A stretch of DNA of 37,898 bases from DATKKM01 sp035542855. GTDB lineage: Bacteria; Chloroflexota; Dehalococcoidia; SM23-28-2; RBG-16-64-32. This document shows, one piece after another, positions 1 through 6,645 of this stretch (its first letter is position 1; each line of letters starts with the position of its first letter). The notes under the pieces were generated by a model. The model was not told the DNA's origin. It worked only from the letters and a program-made list of their open reading frames with translations, and did not search any database. The stretch spans positions 1-37,898 of the forward strand of contig DATKKM010000054.1 of the NCBI GenBank assembly GCA_035542855.1, read 5' to 3'. The position numbers were made by a program, and so were the translations under genes.

Positions 1-637
1 CGTAACCGTTAAACCCCTGCGTGCCGGGGGCATTCGGCGAGACAGTGTCCGCGCTGATGAAGCGCCCGACCGCCGGATCCAGATAGCGGGCGCGCAGGTA
101 CGTCAGCCCCGTCTCAGCGTCAGCCTGCTCCCCGGTGTAACCCAGCGGCAACGTATCGCCCACCCGCAGCGAGCCGAAGACGTTGTAGTCCGCGGCTGCC
201 GTCAGCGTACCGCCGTCGTCGGTCACGCCGCGCACGGAGCCGAGCGCGTCATCCAGCAGGTACGACGGGTCGCCCGAACTATCGATCGAGGCCAGCGCGC
301 CGTCCTGCTGCAGGTAGGCGTTCGTCCCATCGTCCACAAGCAGCGGAAAGCCCGATTCGCGGTCGTAGAGGTACGGCGTGGTCGTCGAGCCCACGGTCTT
401 GCTAGCTCGCGTTCCGTCGCCGTCGTAGGCGAAGTCCGTGGTGGTCGAGTTGACCGTCGCCGACGTGAGCATGTTCCGGTAGTCGTAAATGTACGAGTTC
501 GTGCCGTCGCCGGTCAGGTTGCCGTTGTCGTCGTAGGTGTAGGTGGTGGTCGTCGCGCCCACGGTCATCGTCGCGATGTTGCCGGTGTCGTCGTAGGTGT
601 ACGAGACATCGTCGCCGGTCGGGTAATCGACGCCCAT
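1..637 (-). CDS. RHS repeat-associated core protein (orphan core, runs off the left edge)
   Basis: This ORF runs leftward past position 1, so only its N-terminal ~212 residues are visible. It has two YD-type repeats (YTYDDTGN, YTYDDNGN) and then the RHS core signature: GYTGEQAD, then TYLRARYLDP, then VGRFISADT. RHS proteins form a hollow shell around a variable C-terminal toxin; the toxin of this copy would lie beyond the window. The start is ATG at 637 with GAGGTGAT just upstream. That ribosome site overlaps the TGA stop of the immunity gene (647-649), so this is a translationally coupled orphan core rather than a random fragment. A full RHS protein exceeds 1000 residues and this one starts inside the last part of the core, as displaced orphan rhs-toxin cassettes do. 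It belongs to the island that ends at 1852. Confidence 0.85.
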   Translation of the reverse strand, partial: MGVDYPTGDDVSYTYDDTGNIATMTVGATTTTYTYDDNGNLTGDGTNSYIYDYRNMLTSATVNSTTTDFAYDGDGTRASKTVGSTTTPYLYDRESGFPLLVDDGTNAYLQQDGALASIDSSGDPSYLLDDALGSVRGVTDDGGTLTAAADYNVFGSLRVGDTLPLGYTGEQADAETGLTYLRARYLDPAVGRFISADTVSPNAPGTQGFNGY

Positions 638-646
638 TGGATCACC

Positions 647-1237
647 TCAGGCATCCCACTCAGATATTGGATTGATCACAGTCCTCACAGACTCGGCGAC
701 ACGAGAGATTCGGTCCCGAGTGTTGGGCCATTTCTTCTCCGACACCACAATTATCCCGTTCGCCAGCTGCACGACATCAAAGGCTTCCCTGATTGAGGTT
801 TCCCGCAGCGCCTGATTCCGAATGTAAGTCAGCCATCCTACACTAATGTGTGGTCGGTTCTGGTCGAGCGCAACGCTGCCCGCGTTGGCCGCTTTGAAGT
901 TGACCCAAAGCGGATCGAATGATTCGACCACTGCCAGAACCAACTCAACTGCCTTAGCTAGAACTTGCCACTCGCTGTCATCTACGAAGCGTTGATACAG
1001 ACTGCTGGGCATAAATGAGCCCGGAGCAAAGCAGCTTAGAAGAACACTGGTGGGCCACGAAGCTCCCCGTTTTGCCATCAATCCCAATAACTGGAGCTTC
1101 CCTTCATCGACGGTGGCTCGGGTGAGGCCATCAATCGACAATCCCACAGCCGTTGACGCATCCCCCTTCTGATCCTCCTGATACCATTCGATGTGCCCTT
1201 GAGCCAGTTCCGTGTATCTGACCAGGTACCGAAGCAT
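647..1237 (-). CDS. Imm52-like immunity protein
   Basis: A predicted 196-aa cytoplasmic protein that probably neutralises the toxin encoded just upstream at 1327-1779. The C-terminal half has a GWLTYI-type motif followed by an ANGIIVVSEK-type segment, which I recognise as Imm52-like; Imm52 is the usual partner of Tox-REase-5 toxins in polymorphic toxin loci. The open frame continues upstream to 1441, but that extension is Arg/Ser-rich and overlaps the end of the toxin, so I prefer the ATG at 1237 (MLRYLVRY). No strong Shine-Dalgarno is visible there; a GTG at 1258 is an alternative. The gene is less GC-rich than the host genes, which fits transfer. The family call rests on motif memory and gene order, not on a search. 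Confidence 0.6.
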   Translation of the reverse strand: MLRYLVRYTELAQGHIEWYQEDQKGDASTAVGLSIDGLTRATVDEGKLQLLGLMAKRGASWPTSVLLSCFAPGSFMPSSLYQRFVDDSEWQVLAKAVELVLAVVESFDPLWVNFKAANAGSVALDQNRPHISVGWLTYIRNQALRETSIREAFDVVQLANGIIVVSEKKWPNTRDRISRVAESVRTVINPISEWDA

Positions 1238-1326
1238 GGACGTCAGACATGACGACACGTTCGTTGAAGCTCGCCAGGTCGACAAGATTAGTGTTTGCCG
1301 TAGAGGCCTGAAGGGCGGGCGCTGGT

Positions 1327-1779
1327 CTACCACGGCAACTGTCCCCGGTAGTTTGGTGGAGTGTGGAATACTGCGATTGGCAGGCCTTCCAAAACGACGT
1401 CCCGTGCGTAATCGGCTGCACCCGCTTCGGCGAAATGCCATTCAAGTGGCAGTCTGGCTCGGTCGGCCTCCACTTGGCGCTGAGCCTCTCCTCGCATCGT
1501 TTCAGTTCCGAACTGATATCCAAAAAGCTGCTCGTACGCCTCCCCCTTTGCCTCCAAGAGGATTCCTCCTAGACAACCATCGAAGAGCGTGGACGAATCG
1601 TTCAGCTTAAATTCGTAACCCATCTTGCCGGTTATTTGTGCTTGGTAGAGAAGCGATCTTGGGCTGGCGCTACGACTTCGATCTCTCGGTATCCATTTCA
1701 CAAATCTGGAGCAATTGCTGTCAACCCATGGAACTCGTCTCGATTCTGCTACCCGATGGCTGCCCAAATTTTCGGCCAA
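1327..1779 (-). CDS. Tox-REase-5 toxin domain, truncated RHS tip
   Basis: About 150 residues of a restriction-endonuclease-fold nuclease toxin. The segment from YQAQITGKMGYEF through FDG, LLEAKG, EAQRQ, PLEWHFAE and VFHTPP matches the Tox-REase-5 domain along its length. FDG plus the ExK in LLEAKG are the expected catalytic positions. Such domains normally form the C-terminal tip of an RHS or T6SS effector. Here the frame stays open upstream only to a stop inside the tRNA-Val fragment (about 1843), with no RHS core attached. The TTG at 1779 is a nominal start without a ribosome site. I read this as a toxin tip cut from its delivery protein when the island boundary formed. The immunity gene follows 89 bp downstream. 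Whether it is still expressed cannot be told. Confidence 0.7.
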   Translation of the reverse strand: MAENLGSHRVAESRRVPWVDSNCSRFVKWIPRDRSRSASPRSLLYQAQITGKMGYEFKLNDSSTLFDGCLGGILLEAKGEAYEQLFGYQFGTETMRGEAQRQVEADRARLPLEWHFAEAGAADYARDVVLEGLPIAVFHTPPNYRGQLPW

Positions 1780-1808
1780 CGCTGTCAGAGCCTGGCCGAC
1801 GGAGGCGC

Positions 1809-1852
1809 TTACACCGAGAAGGCCGAAGGTTCGAGTCCTTCATCGCCCACCA
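1809..1852 (+). other. 3' half of tRNA-Val (TAC), probable island attachment site
   Basis: From the anticodon loop onward this is a good tRNA-Val 3' half: T33, anticodon TAC (1810-1812), A37, T-arm GAAGG/TTCGAGT/CCTTC (1825-1841), acceptor strand ATCGCCC (1842-1848), discriminator A and encoded CCA (1850-1852). The 5' half is missing: the bases before 1806 do not pair with the anticodon 3' strand, and no GGGCGAT acceptor strand or D-arm lies upstream. A 3' tRNA duplicate starting in the anticodon loop is the classic footprint left by tyrosine-recombinase integration into a tRNA gene. Confidence 0.75.
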
Positions 1853-1896
1853 CTTCTCCCAACTGCTGCCAGCCATCTGCTAGTCTTGTCCCCACT

Positions 1897-2721
1897 GTGA
1901 ACATCGGCGTGAAGCTTGGGCTGACCACGGGCGCCGAGGCCGCGCTGCTGGCCCAGAAGGCGGAGCGCCTCGGCTACCACTCCGTTTGGCTCAGCGAACG
2001 GGTGGCCGTGCCGTTGAACGAGCCGCACCCGTACAAGCCTTCGATCGATCCCTGGATCGGCCTGGCCTTCATCGCCGCCGCCACAGAGCGCGTCGTCCTC
2101 AGCACCACCGTCAGCCAGATCGCCCTGCGCGACCCGGTGCTGATGGCCCGCGAGCTGGCGACGCTGGACATCCTCTCCGGCGGCCGCATGATCGTCGGCG
2201 CGGGGGCGGGCTGGGTGACCGCTGAGTTCGAGGCGACCTCCGTGCCCTTCGAGACGCGTGGCCGCCGCTTGGGCGAGTTCGTGCAGGTGATGCGCAGGCT
2301 GTGGACGGCGCCCGAGGAGGGCTGGGAAGGCAAGTTCTTCCGCGTGCCGGGTATGCAGTTGGTGATGCCGAAGACGCCTGGCGGCCCGAAGATCTACCTC
2401 GGCGCCGGCAGCCCCGCCGGCCTCCGGCGCGCGGCCCGCCTCGGCGACGGGTTCATCGCGGGCACCTTGCCGCTGGCCGGCGTGGTCGCTGCCCGCGACA
2501 GGATCATGGCCATCCGCGGCGAGCTTGGCCTTAGTGGGCCGTTCCCGGTCTACGCGCAGGCCGTGCCGCCGGAGACCATCGACGCGGCGCGGCAACTGGC
2601 GCACGCCTACCGCGATGCCGGCATTGACGGGATCATCCTGTCAGAGAGCCGGGCGCGCGAGGCCGGCTTCCCGAAGGACGACGACGTTTCACGCGCGCTG
2701 GTCGAAGAGGCGGCGGGCTAG
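1897..2721 (+). CDS. LLM-class (luciferase-like) flavin/F420-dependent oxidoreductase
   Basis: A 274-aa TIM-barrel oxidoreductase of the bacterial luciferase family using FMN or F420; the substrate cannot be inferred. Family marks are the N-terminal GVKLGLTTGAEAALLAQKAERLGYHSVWLSE strand-helix, RDPVLMARELATLDILSGGR (the conserved LSGGR turn), GAGAGW, and GGPKIYLGAGSPAGLRRAARLGDGF. The length is a little short for the family. I start at the GTG giving VNIGVKLG; the open frame upstream runs through the tRNA-Val fragment and is not coding. A TAGTCT lies 10 nt before the start and could be a -10 box giving a very short leader. Its TAG stop shares bases with the stop of the convergent kinase gene. 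Confidence 0.85.
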   Translation: MNIGVKLGLTTGAEAALLAQKAERLGYHSVWLSERVAVPLNEPHPYKPSIDPWIGLAFIAAATERVVLSTTVSQIALRDPVLMARELATLDILSGGRMIVGAGAGWVTAEFEATSVPFETRGRRLGEFVQVMRRLWTAPEEGWEGKFFRVPGMQLVMPKTPGGPKIYLGAGSPAGLRRAARLGDGFIAGTLPLAGVVAARDRIMAIRGELGLSGPFPVYAQAVPPETIDAARQLAHAYRDAGIDGIILSESRAREAGFPKDDDVSRALVEEAAG

Positions 2722-4055
2722 GCGGCGGCCGGCAGCCAGATCCGGAACCGCGATCCCTCCCCCAGGCGGCTCTCCGCCTGCACCGAACCTCCGTGCGCCT
2801 CCGCCGTGTGCTTGACCAGCGAGAGGCCGAGGCCGGTGCCGCCGGCACGGCGCGCACGGTCGGCCTTGAAGAACCGCTCGAAGACGCGGGGTAGGTCCGC
2901 CGGCTCGATGCCGACGCCGGTGTCCGCCACCTCAATGGTCACGCCGCCGCGCTCCGGGCGGGCGATGATGTCGATGCGGCCGCCTTCGGGCGTGAACTTT
3001 ATCGCGTTGTGCACCAGGTTAACGACCGCGCGCTCCAGGCTCACCCGGTCGCCGGTGACCTTCGGCACGTCAGGGGCGACCTGGCGGTCGAGCACCAGGC
3101 CCGCGCGCTCGGCGGGCGGACGCATGCGATCGGCGGCCGTCTCAACGACAGCGGCGATGTCGACGGTCTCGTGCGTCATCGAAAGCTCGCCGGACTCCAG
3201 CCGCGACAGCTCGAGCAGTTCCTCAACCATCTGCACCAGGCGCTCCACCTCGCCGTCCGCACGCTGCAGGAAGTCCCGCGCGACCTTCTCGTCCTCGAGC
3301 GCGCCGCCCTCCAGCGTCTCGATCACGGACTTGATCGCCGCCAGCGGCGTCCGCAGCTCGTGCGAGACGTTGCCGACGAAGTCCCGGCGCATCTCTTCGA
3401 CGCGCTTGACGTCCGTCATGTCGTGGAAGACAACGAGAGATGACCAGGCACCGCCGCCGACGATCGGTGTGATGATGGCGCGCAGGTAGCGCCTGTTCGG
3501 GCGCTCGATGACCAGGCTCGTCGACTCCCTGCGCTCGCGGCTGGCGCGCAGCCCTTCGATGGCCGCCGGATCCGGCATGATCCAGACGAACGGATGCCCG
3601 ACGATGTCTTCGGGTGGCCTGTCCAGCAGACCACGCACAGCGTCGTTGGCGAACGTCACGTTGCTCTCCACGTCGACCGCCACTACGGCGTCGAGGCTGC
3701 TGTTGATCGCCGCCATCAGACGGTTACGCTCCTGCGAGGCGTCCGCGACGCGCGCCTCCAGCCGGGCGGCCATGCGGTTGAACTCGTCGTACGCCGCGCC
3801 CATCTCATCGTCGGCGCCACCTGCCAGCCTGGCGCTGAACTCGCCCTGGGCGATCTCCCGCGCGGCGCCTGCCAGCATCCGCGCTTCGCCCGCCACCGCC
3901 GCCGCCGAGGCGAACGCCAGGACAGCAGCCGCGATCAGCAAAGCCGCGACCAGCAGGACCACGCCCAGCGACTCGCCGAACAGCAGGGCAACCAGCGCCG
4001 CCAGGCCGGCAAGCGAGACGGAAGCGATCACGCGGACGCGGAAGCTGCGGGGCAA
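2718..4055 (-). CDS. PhoR-type sensor histidine kinase
   Basis: A 445-aa membrane sensor kinase, the partner of the response regulator immediately upstream. It has two hydrophobic segments near residues 7-55 with almost no periplasmic loop, a HAMP-like stretch (about 55-105), a PAS domain (about 110-215), a HisKA domain with phospho-acceptor His in FVGNVSHELRTPL, and an HATPase with N box NLVHNAIKFTPEGG, G1 DTGVGI, F box FERFF and G2 GGTGLGLSL. The architecture matches PhoR, so phosphate or envelope sensing is likely but unproven. The start is TTG at 4055, one base past the regulator's TGA (4057-4059), so the two are co-translated. The minimal extracytoplasmic part suggests sensing in the membrane or by the PAS domain. 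Confidence 0.93.
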   Translation of the reverse strand: MPRSFRVRVIASVSLAGLAALVALLFGESLGVVLLVAALLIAAAVLAFASAAAVAGEARMLAGAAREIAQGEFSARLAGGADDEMGAAYDEFNRMAARLEARVADASQERNRLMAAINSSLDAVVAVDVESNVTFANDAVRGLLDRPPEDIVGHPFVWIMPDPAAIEGLRASRERRESTSLVIERPNRRYLRAIITPIVGGGAWSSLVVFHDMTDVKRVEEMRRDFVGNVSHELRTPLAAIKSVIETLEGGALEDEKVARDFLQRADGEVERLVQMVEELLELSRLESGELSMTHETVDIAAVVETAADRMRPPAERAGLVLDRQVAPDVPKVTGDRVSLERAVVNLVHNAIKFTPEGGRIDIIARPERGGVTIEVADTGVGIEPADLPRVFERFFKADRARRAGGTGLGLSLVKHTAEAHGGSVQAESRLGEGSRFRIWLPAAA

Positions 4056-4056
4056 C

Positions 4057-4740
4057 TCAGCCCTCGAAGAGGTAGCCGGTGCCGCGCACAGTTATCAGGC
4101 GGCGCGGCGCTGACGGGTCATCTTCGATCTTCTGGCGGAGCCAGCGGATGTGCACATCCACCGTCCGTGTGTCGCCGGCGAACTCGTACCCCCAGATATG
4201 GTTCAGGAGCTGTTCCCGGGTAAAGACGCGGCCGGGGTTGCGCGCGAAGAACAGAAGCAGGTCGAACTCCTTGGGCTTCAGGCGGATAACCTCGCCGGCC
4301 CGCGTGACCTCGCGCCGCGTCAGGTCGATGCGCAGGTCGCCCGATGTGGCGATCTCAGCGGGCGGCGCCTCCTTGTCTGCGCCAGAGCGCCGCAAGAGGG
4401 CGCGCACGCGGGCGATCAGCTCCTGCATCCCGAACGGCTTGGTCATGTAGTCGTCCGCGCCGATCTCCAGGCCGAGGACCTTGTCGGTCTCGGTGCCCTT
4501 GGCGGTCAGCATCAGGATCGGCACGCGCGTCTCCTTGCGCAGGATGCGAGCGACCTCCAGCCCGCCCAGGTTCGGCAGCATCAGGTCGAGCACGACCACG
4601 TCCGGCGTCCCAGCGCGTGCCAGGGAAAGTGCGGCCTCGCCATCGGAAGCGGTCATTACCTGGAAGTTCTCACGTTCCAGGCTGTACTTGAGTGAGGCTA
4701 CGAGCGTGGGCTCGTCGTCGACGACTAGAATCTTCTTCAG
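4057..4740 (-). CDS. PhoB-type response regulator with CTG start
   Basis: A 227-aa OmpR/PhoB-family transcription factor: a receiver domain (residues 1-120; acidic pair in KKILVVDDE, phospho-Asp in VVVLDLMLP, conserved Thr in MLTAKG, Lys in TKPF) and a winged-helix domain (about 135-225; RLKPKEFDLLLFFARNPGRVFTRE, TVDVHIRWLRQKIE, ITVRGTGYLFE). The first ATG (4656) would delete the phosphorylation pocket. The canonical N-terminus KKILVVDDE begins at codon 2 after a CTG at 4740-4738, which is preceded by GGGGAG at a 5-nt spacing. No ATG, GTG or TTG in frame serves, so CTG is the likely start. It is followed directly by the kinase gene. Confidence 0.93.
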   Translation of the reverse strand: MKKILVVDDEPTLVASLKYSLERENFQVMTASDGEAALSLARAGTPDVVVLDLMLPNLGGLEVARILRKETRVPILMLTAKGTETDKVLGLEIGADDYMTKPFGMQELIARVRALLRRSGADKEAPPAEIATSGDLRIDLTRREVTRAGEVIRLKPKEFDLLLFFARNPGRVFTREQLLNHIWGYEFAGDTRTVDVHIRWLRQKIEDDPSAPRRLITVRGTGYLFEG

Positions 4741-4745
4741 TAGGG

Positions 4746-4763
4746 CTCCCCGTTTTCATTATA
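4746..4763 (-). promoter_or_regulatory. -10 box and ribosome site for the response regulator
   Basis: A perfect TATAAT (4763-4758, minus strand) overlaps the TAA stop of the upstream transporter (4759-4761). GGGGAG (4751-4746) lies 5 nt before the CTG start. If this promoter is used, the transcript would begin at about 4751, right at the Shine-Dalgarno, giving an 11-nt leader. A TTGACG lies too far upstream (24-nt spacer) to be a normal -35. Confidence 0.5.
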
Positions 4764-5697
4764 AGGTCGCGCCCCCTGACTCGCCGCCGTCAACCACCGC
4801 CGGGCCGCCCGCCAGGTCAGCGACGCCTACCTCCACGCCCTCATCGGGCTCGCGCAGCACGGCGTAGCGGATGCCGAGGCCGGCCAGGATCACCGCGCCG
4901 CCGATGATCGTGGCGGCCGACGGGTTCTCGCCGTAGAAGAGCGCGACCCAGACCGGGTTCAGCACCGGCTCGATCAGCGCGATGAGGCTCGCCTCGGCCC
5001 CGCGGATGTAGGCGATACCTCGGGTGAAGAGCACGTACGGCAGCGCGAACTGCACGGCCGCCATCACGATCAGCAGGACGATCTCCTCCGGCCCGACGTG
5101 CCACACCGATGGGATGAACGCCAGGATCACGGCGACGCCCAGGCAGTTGAGGAACGTGATGGCGAAGGCGTCCGCGTAACGGATGCGCCGCATCCAGACA
5201 AAGAACGTCCCGTAGAACGCCCCGGCCACGATGCCCAGCAGCAGCCCCTTCGTCTCGCCGGAGCCGGAGTTGCCGAAAAAGAGTACGCCGATGCCGCCGA
5301 CTGCGATCGCCAGCGGCAGGGCGTCGCGGCCACGCAACCGTTCGTTGATGATGAACGGCCCGAGGATGGCGATGTAGACCGGCGCGGTGTACTGCAGGAA
5401 GATCGCGTTGGCCGCTGTCGTTTCCTTCGTCGAGCCGACGTACGTGACCAGCAGCAGCGCGAAAAGGGCGATGGAGACGGCGCCGTCCAGGCGCCCGGGC
5501 ATCCGCCGCCCGCGTACGAACGCCGCCACGAAGATCGCCGAGAAGAGGCAGCGGAAGAAGACGATGGAGATGGCGTTCGTATCGATCTCCTTGATGAAGA
5601 ACCCGCCCAGGCTCCAGAACGCGCCAGCGGCGAACAGCATCAGACGCGCCACCGCAGGCGATGGGTCGTTCCAGGCGCGCCTCAGCCGGGCGAACAT
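4759..5697 (-). CDS. EamA/DMT-family transporter
   Basis: A 312-aa inner-membrane drug/metabolite transporter with about ten hydrophobic helices forming two EamA repeats (roughly residues 15-140 and 150-285). Family marks include FWSLGGFFIKEI at the start of repeat 1, the AIFLQYTAPVYIAILGPFIINERL loop, and EASLIALIEPVLNPVWVALFYGE at the end of repeat 2. The substrate is not predictable. The last ~25 residues are an acidic, Gly-rich tail. The start is ATG at 5697 with TATGCT exactly 6 nt upstream, so the mRNA may be leaderless. It precedes the two-component genes on the same strand by 18 bp. The first codons plus upstream DNA are duplicated at 6435-6469. Confidence 0.9.
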   Translation of the reverse strand: MFARLRRAWNDPSPAVARLMLFAAGAFWSLGGFFIKEIDTNAISIVFFRCLFSAIFVAAFVRGRRMPGRLDGAVSIALFALLLVTYVGSTKETTAANAIFLQYTAPVYIAILGPFIINERLRGRDALPLAIAVGGIGVLFFGNSGSGETKGLLLGIVAGAFYGTFFVWMRRIRYADAFAITFLNCLGVAVILAFIPSVWHVGPEEIVLLIVMAAVQFALPYVLFTRGIAYIRGAEASLIALIEPVLNPVWVALFYGENPSAATIIGGAVILAGLGIRYAVLREPDEGVEVGVADLAGGPAVVDGGESGGATL

Positions 5698-5715
5698 GCG
5701 CTCAGCATACGGTGG
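5681..5715. repeat. 35-bp direct repeat, copy 1 (eamA start region)
   Basis: Identical to 6435-6469. It contains the first codons of eamA, its ATG and the TATGCT box. It is followed within 10 bp by a GTAG-footed hairpin. Confidence 0.9.
5698..5709 (-). promoter_or_regulatory. Putative leaderless promoter of eamA
   Basis: TATGCT at 5709-5704 lies exactly 6 nt before the ATG, which would place transcription start at the A of the start codon. No Shine-Dalgarno is present. Confidence 0.4.
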
Positions 5716-5723
5716 GGCCTCTT

Positions 5724-5748
5724 GTAGAGACGACCCGCTGGGTCGTCT
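5724..5748. repeat. GTAG-footed REP-like hairpin
   Basis: GTAG is followed by the stem AGACGACCC, loop GCT and the complementary strand ending at 5748. It has the same plan as the hairpins at 19792, 19884, 35841 and 36437 but with different stem bases. It lies between eamA and the TIMP-like gene. Confidence 0.65.
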
Positions 5749-5760
5749 GGGGGGCGGGGC

Positions 5761-6405
5761 TCAGCCTCGCCGAACGCGAAATGCCAGGAGGGCCGCGCCC
5801 GCGATCGCCAGAATCGCGCCTAGTCCGACGACGTAGGTCGAGCGATCATCGCCCGAGTGCGATTCTGGCAGGCCGCCGCCCGGCGGCAACGTCGCCGGTG
5901 TTGGCAACCCGATCAGCCCCCGCAGGCCATCGTGGATCCCGCGCAGGTATGGGACCTGTTCTTCGTTCGCCACAGCGAACGAGCCGCAGCCCGCCGGATG
6001 ATAGGCTCCGTTGCCGGCGTTTGTCAGGAACAAGACGTACCGTTCGCCCACCGAACCGTAGATCGTGTATTCGCACATGGCGCCGGTCGAGTCCAGTTCG
6101 CCGGCGGAATGCGGTTGCTGCTCGCCTACTGGGTGACCGAACTCCAGGAGTATCTGGCTGGGCGACTGCCCGTCATACGTGGTTTCGACGGCGAACCGGA
6201 GCTGAGTGTCGAGATCGCCCTCCGCCTTCGGCGCAACCGTTCCATCGACGATCAGGTCGAAGGTGTCAAAGGACTGCCGGAGGGAATCGCCCTCAAGCAG
6301 AGGTTGGCATGTGCAGGCCAGCGCCGTCGAGTAGCTACCCTGCACCAGCGCGGCTATAGCCGCGACCGATAGCACGAAACATGCGATGCGACATGGCAGA
6401 GTCAC
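5761..6405 (-). CDS. Secreted, membrane-anchored TIMP/NTR-like protein
   Basis: A 214-aa extracytoplasmic protein. It has a signal peptide (residues 1-30, IACFVLSVAAIAALVQG), then a mature N-terminus beginning ACTCQPL. A leading Cys-x-Cys after the signal peptide, further cysteines (CEYT, CGSF) and the VDGTV / GERYVLFL strands recall TIMP/NTR-type OB folds. A Pro/Gly linker and a C-terminal membrane helix (GLGAILAIAGAALLAFRV) with a final RVRRG anchor it, so the domain faces outward. The binding partner is unknown. The start is GTG at 6405, with TATACT exactly 6 nt upstream and no ribosome site. Bacterial TIMP-like domains are poorly characterised, and the fold call is from cysteine pattern only. 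Confidence 0.7.
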   Translation of the reverse strand: MTLPCRIACFVLSVAAIAALVQGSYSTALACTCQPLLEGDSLRQSFDTFDLIVDGTVAPKAEGDLDTQLRFAVETTYDGQSPSQILLEFGHPVGEQQPHSAGELDSTGAMCEYTIYGSVGERYVLFLTNAGNGAYHPAGCGSFAVANEEQVPYLRGIHDGLRGLIGLPTPATLPPGGGLPESHSGDDRSTYVVGLGAILAIAGAALLAFRVRRG

Positions 6406-6417
6406 GCCGACAGTATA
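6406..6417 (-). promoter_or_regulatory. Putative leaderless promoter of the TIMP-like gene
   Basis: TATACT (6417-6412, minus strand) is followed by 6 nt and then the GTG start, so transcript and ORF would begin together. Confidence 0.45.
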
Positions 6418-6434
6418 CGCCGGCTAGTGGCCCC

Positions 6435-6469
6435 CTCAGCCGGGCGAACATGCGCTCAGCATACGGTGG
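6435..6469. repeat. 35-bp direct repeat, copy 2
   Basis: Exact copy of 5681-5715, containing a decapitated eamA start (ATG plus the first codons) that then diverges. It lies upstream of the TIMP-like gene and is followed 15 bp later by a GTAG-footed element. Confidence 0.9.
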
Positions 6470-6484
6470 CGACCCGCGCATGAT

Positions 6485-6585
6485 GTAGGGGCGAGGCGTC
6501 CACCAGATCCCCCGTGGGGCGCCAACGTCGAATCGCCCAACTCGACCGGATACACATCCCGAATTGGTGGACGCCTCGCCCCCAC
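6485..6585. repeat. REPIN-like palindromic element, copy 1
   Basis: A ~101-bp element starting GTAGGGGCGAGGCGTCCACC, with the inverted copy of that arm at its other end and a ~60-bp middle. It sits 60 bp before the RAYT gene. A second copy of about the same length and with a similar middle lies at 6925-7024. Homology continues a few bases on the right (ACGTTCCGGTG). Confidence 0.85.
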
Positions 6586-6633
6586 GACGTTCCGGTGTGC
6601 CATTTCCGTCTCGGTATTCCGACGGCATTGTCC

Positions 6634-6645
6634 TAGCGTGCAGGC
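6634..6645 (+). promoter_or_regulatory. Putative leaderless promoter of the RAYT gene
   Basis: TAGCGT at 6634-6639 lies exactly 6 nt before the GTG start at 6646. Confidence 0.35.

Noticed and set aside
1636..1896. N-terminal extension of the LLM oxidoreductase
   Set aside because: It runs through the tRNA-Val fragment and antisense to the toxin; the family N-terminus begins at 1897.
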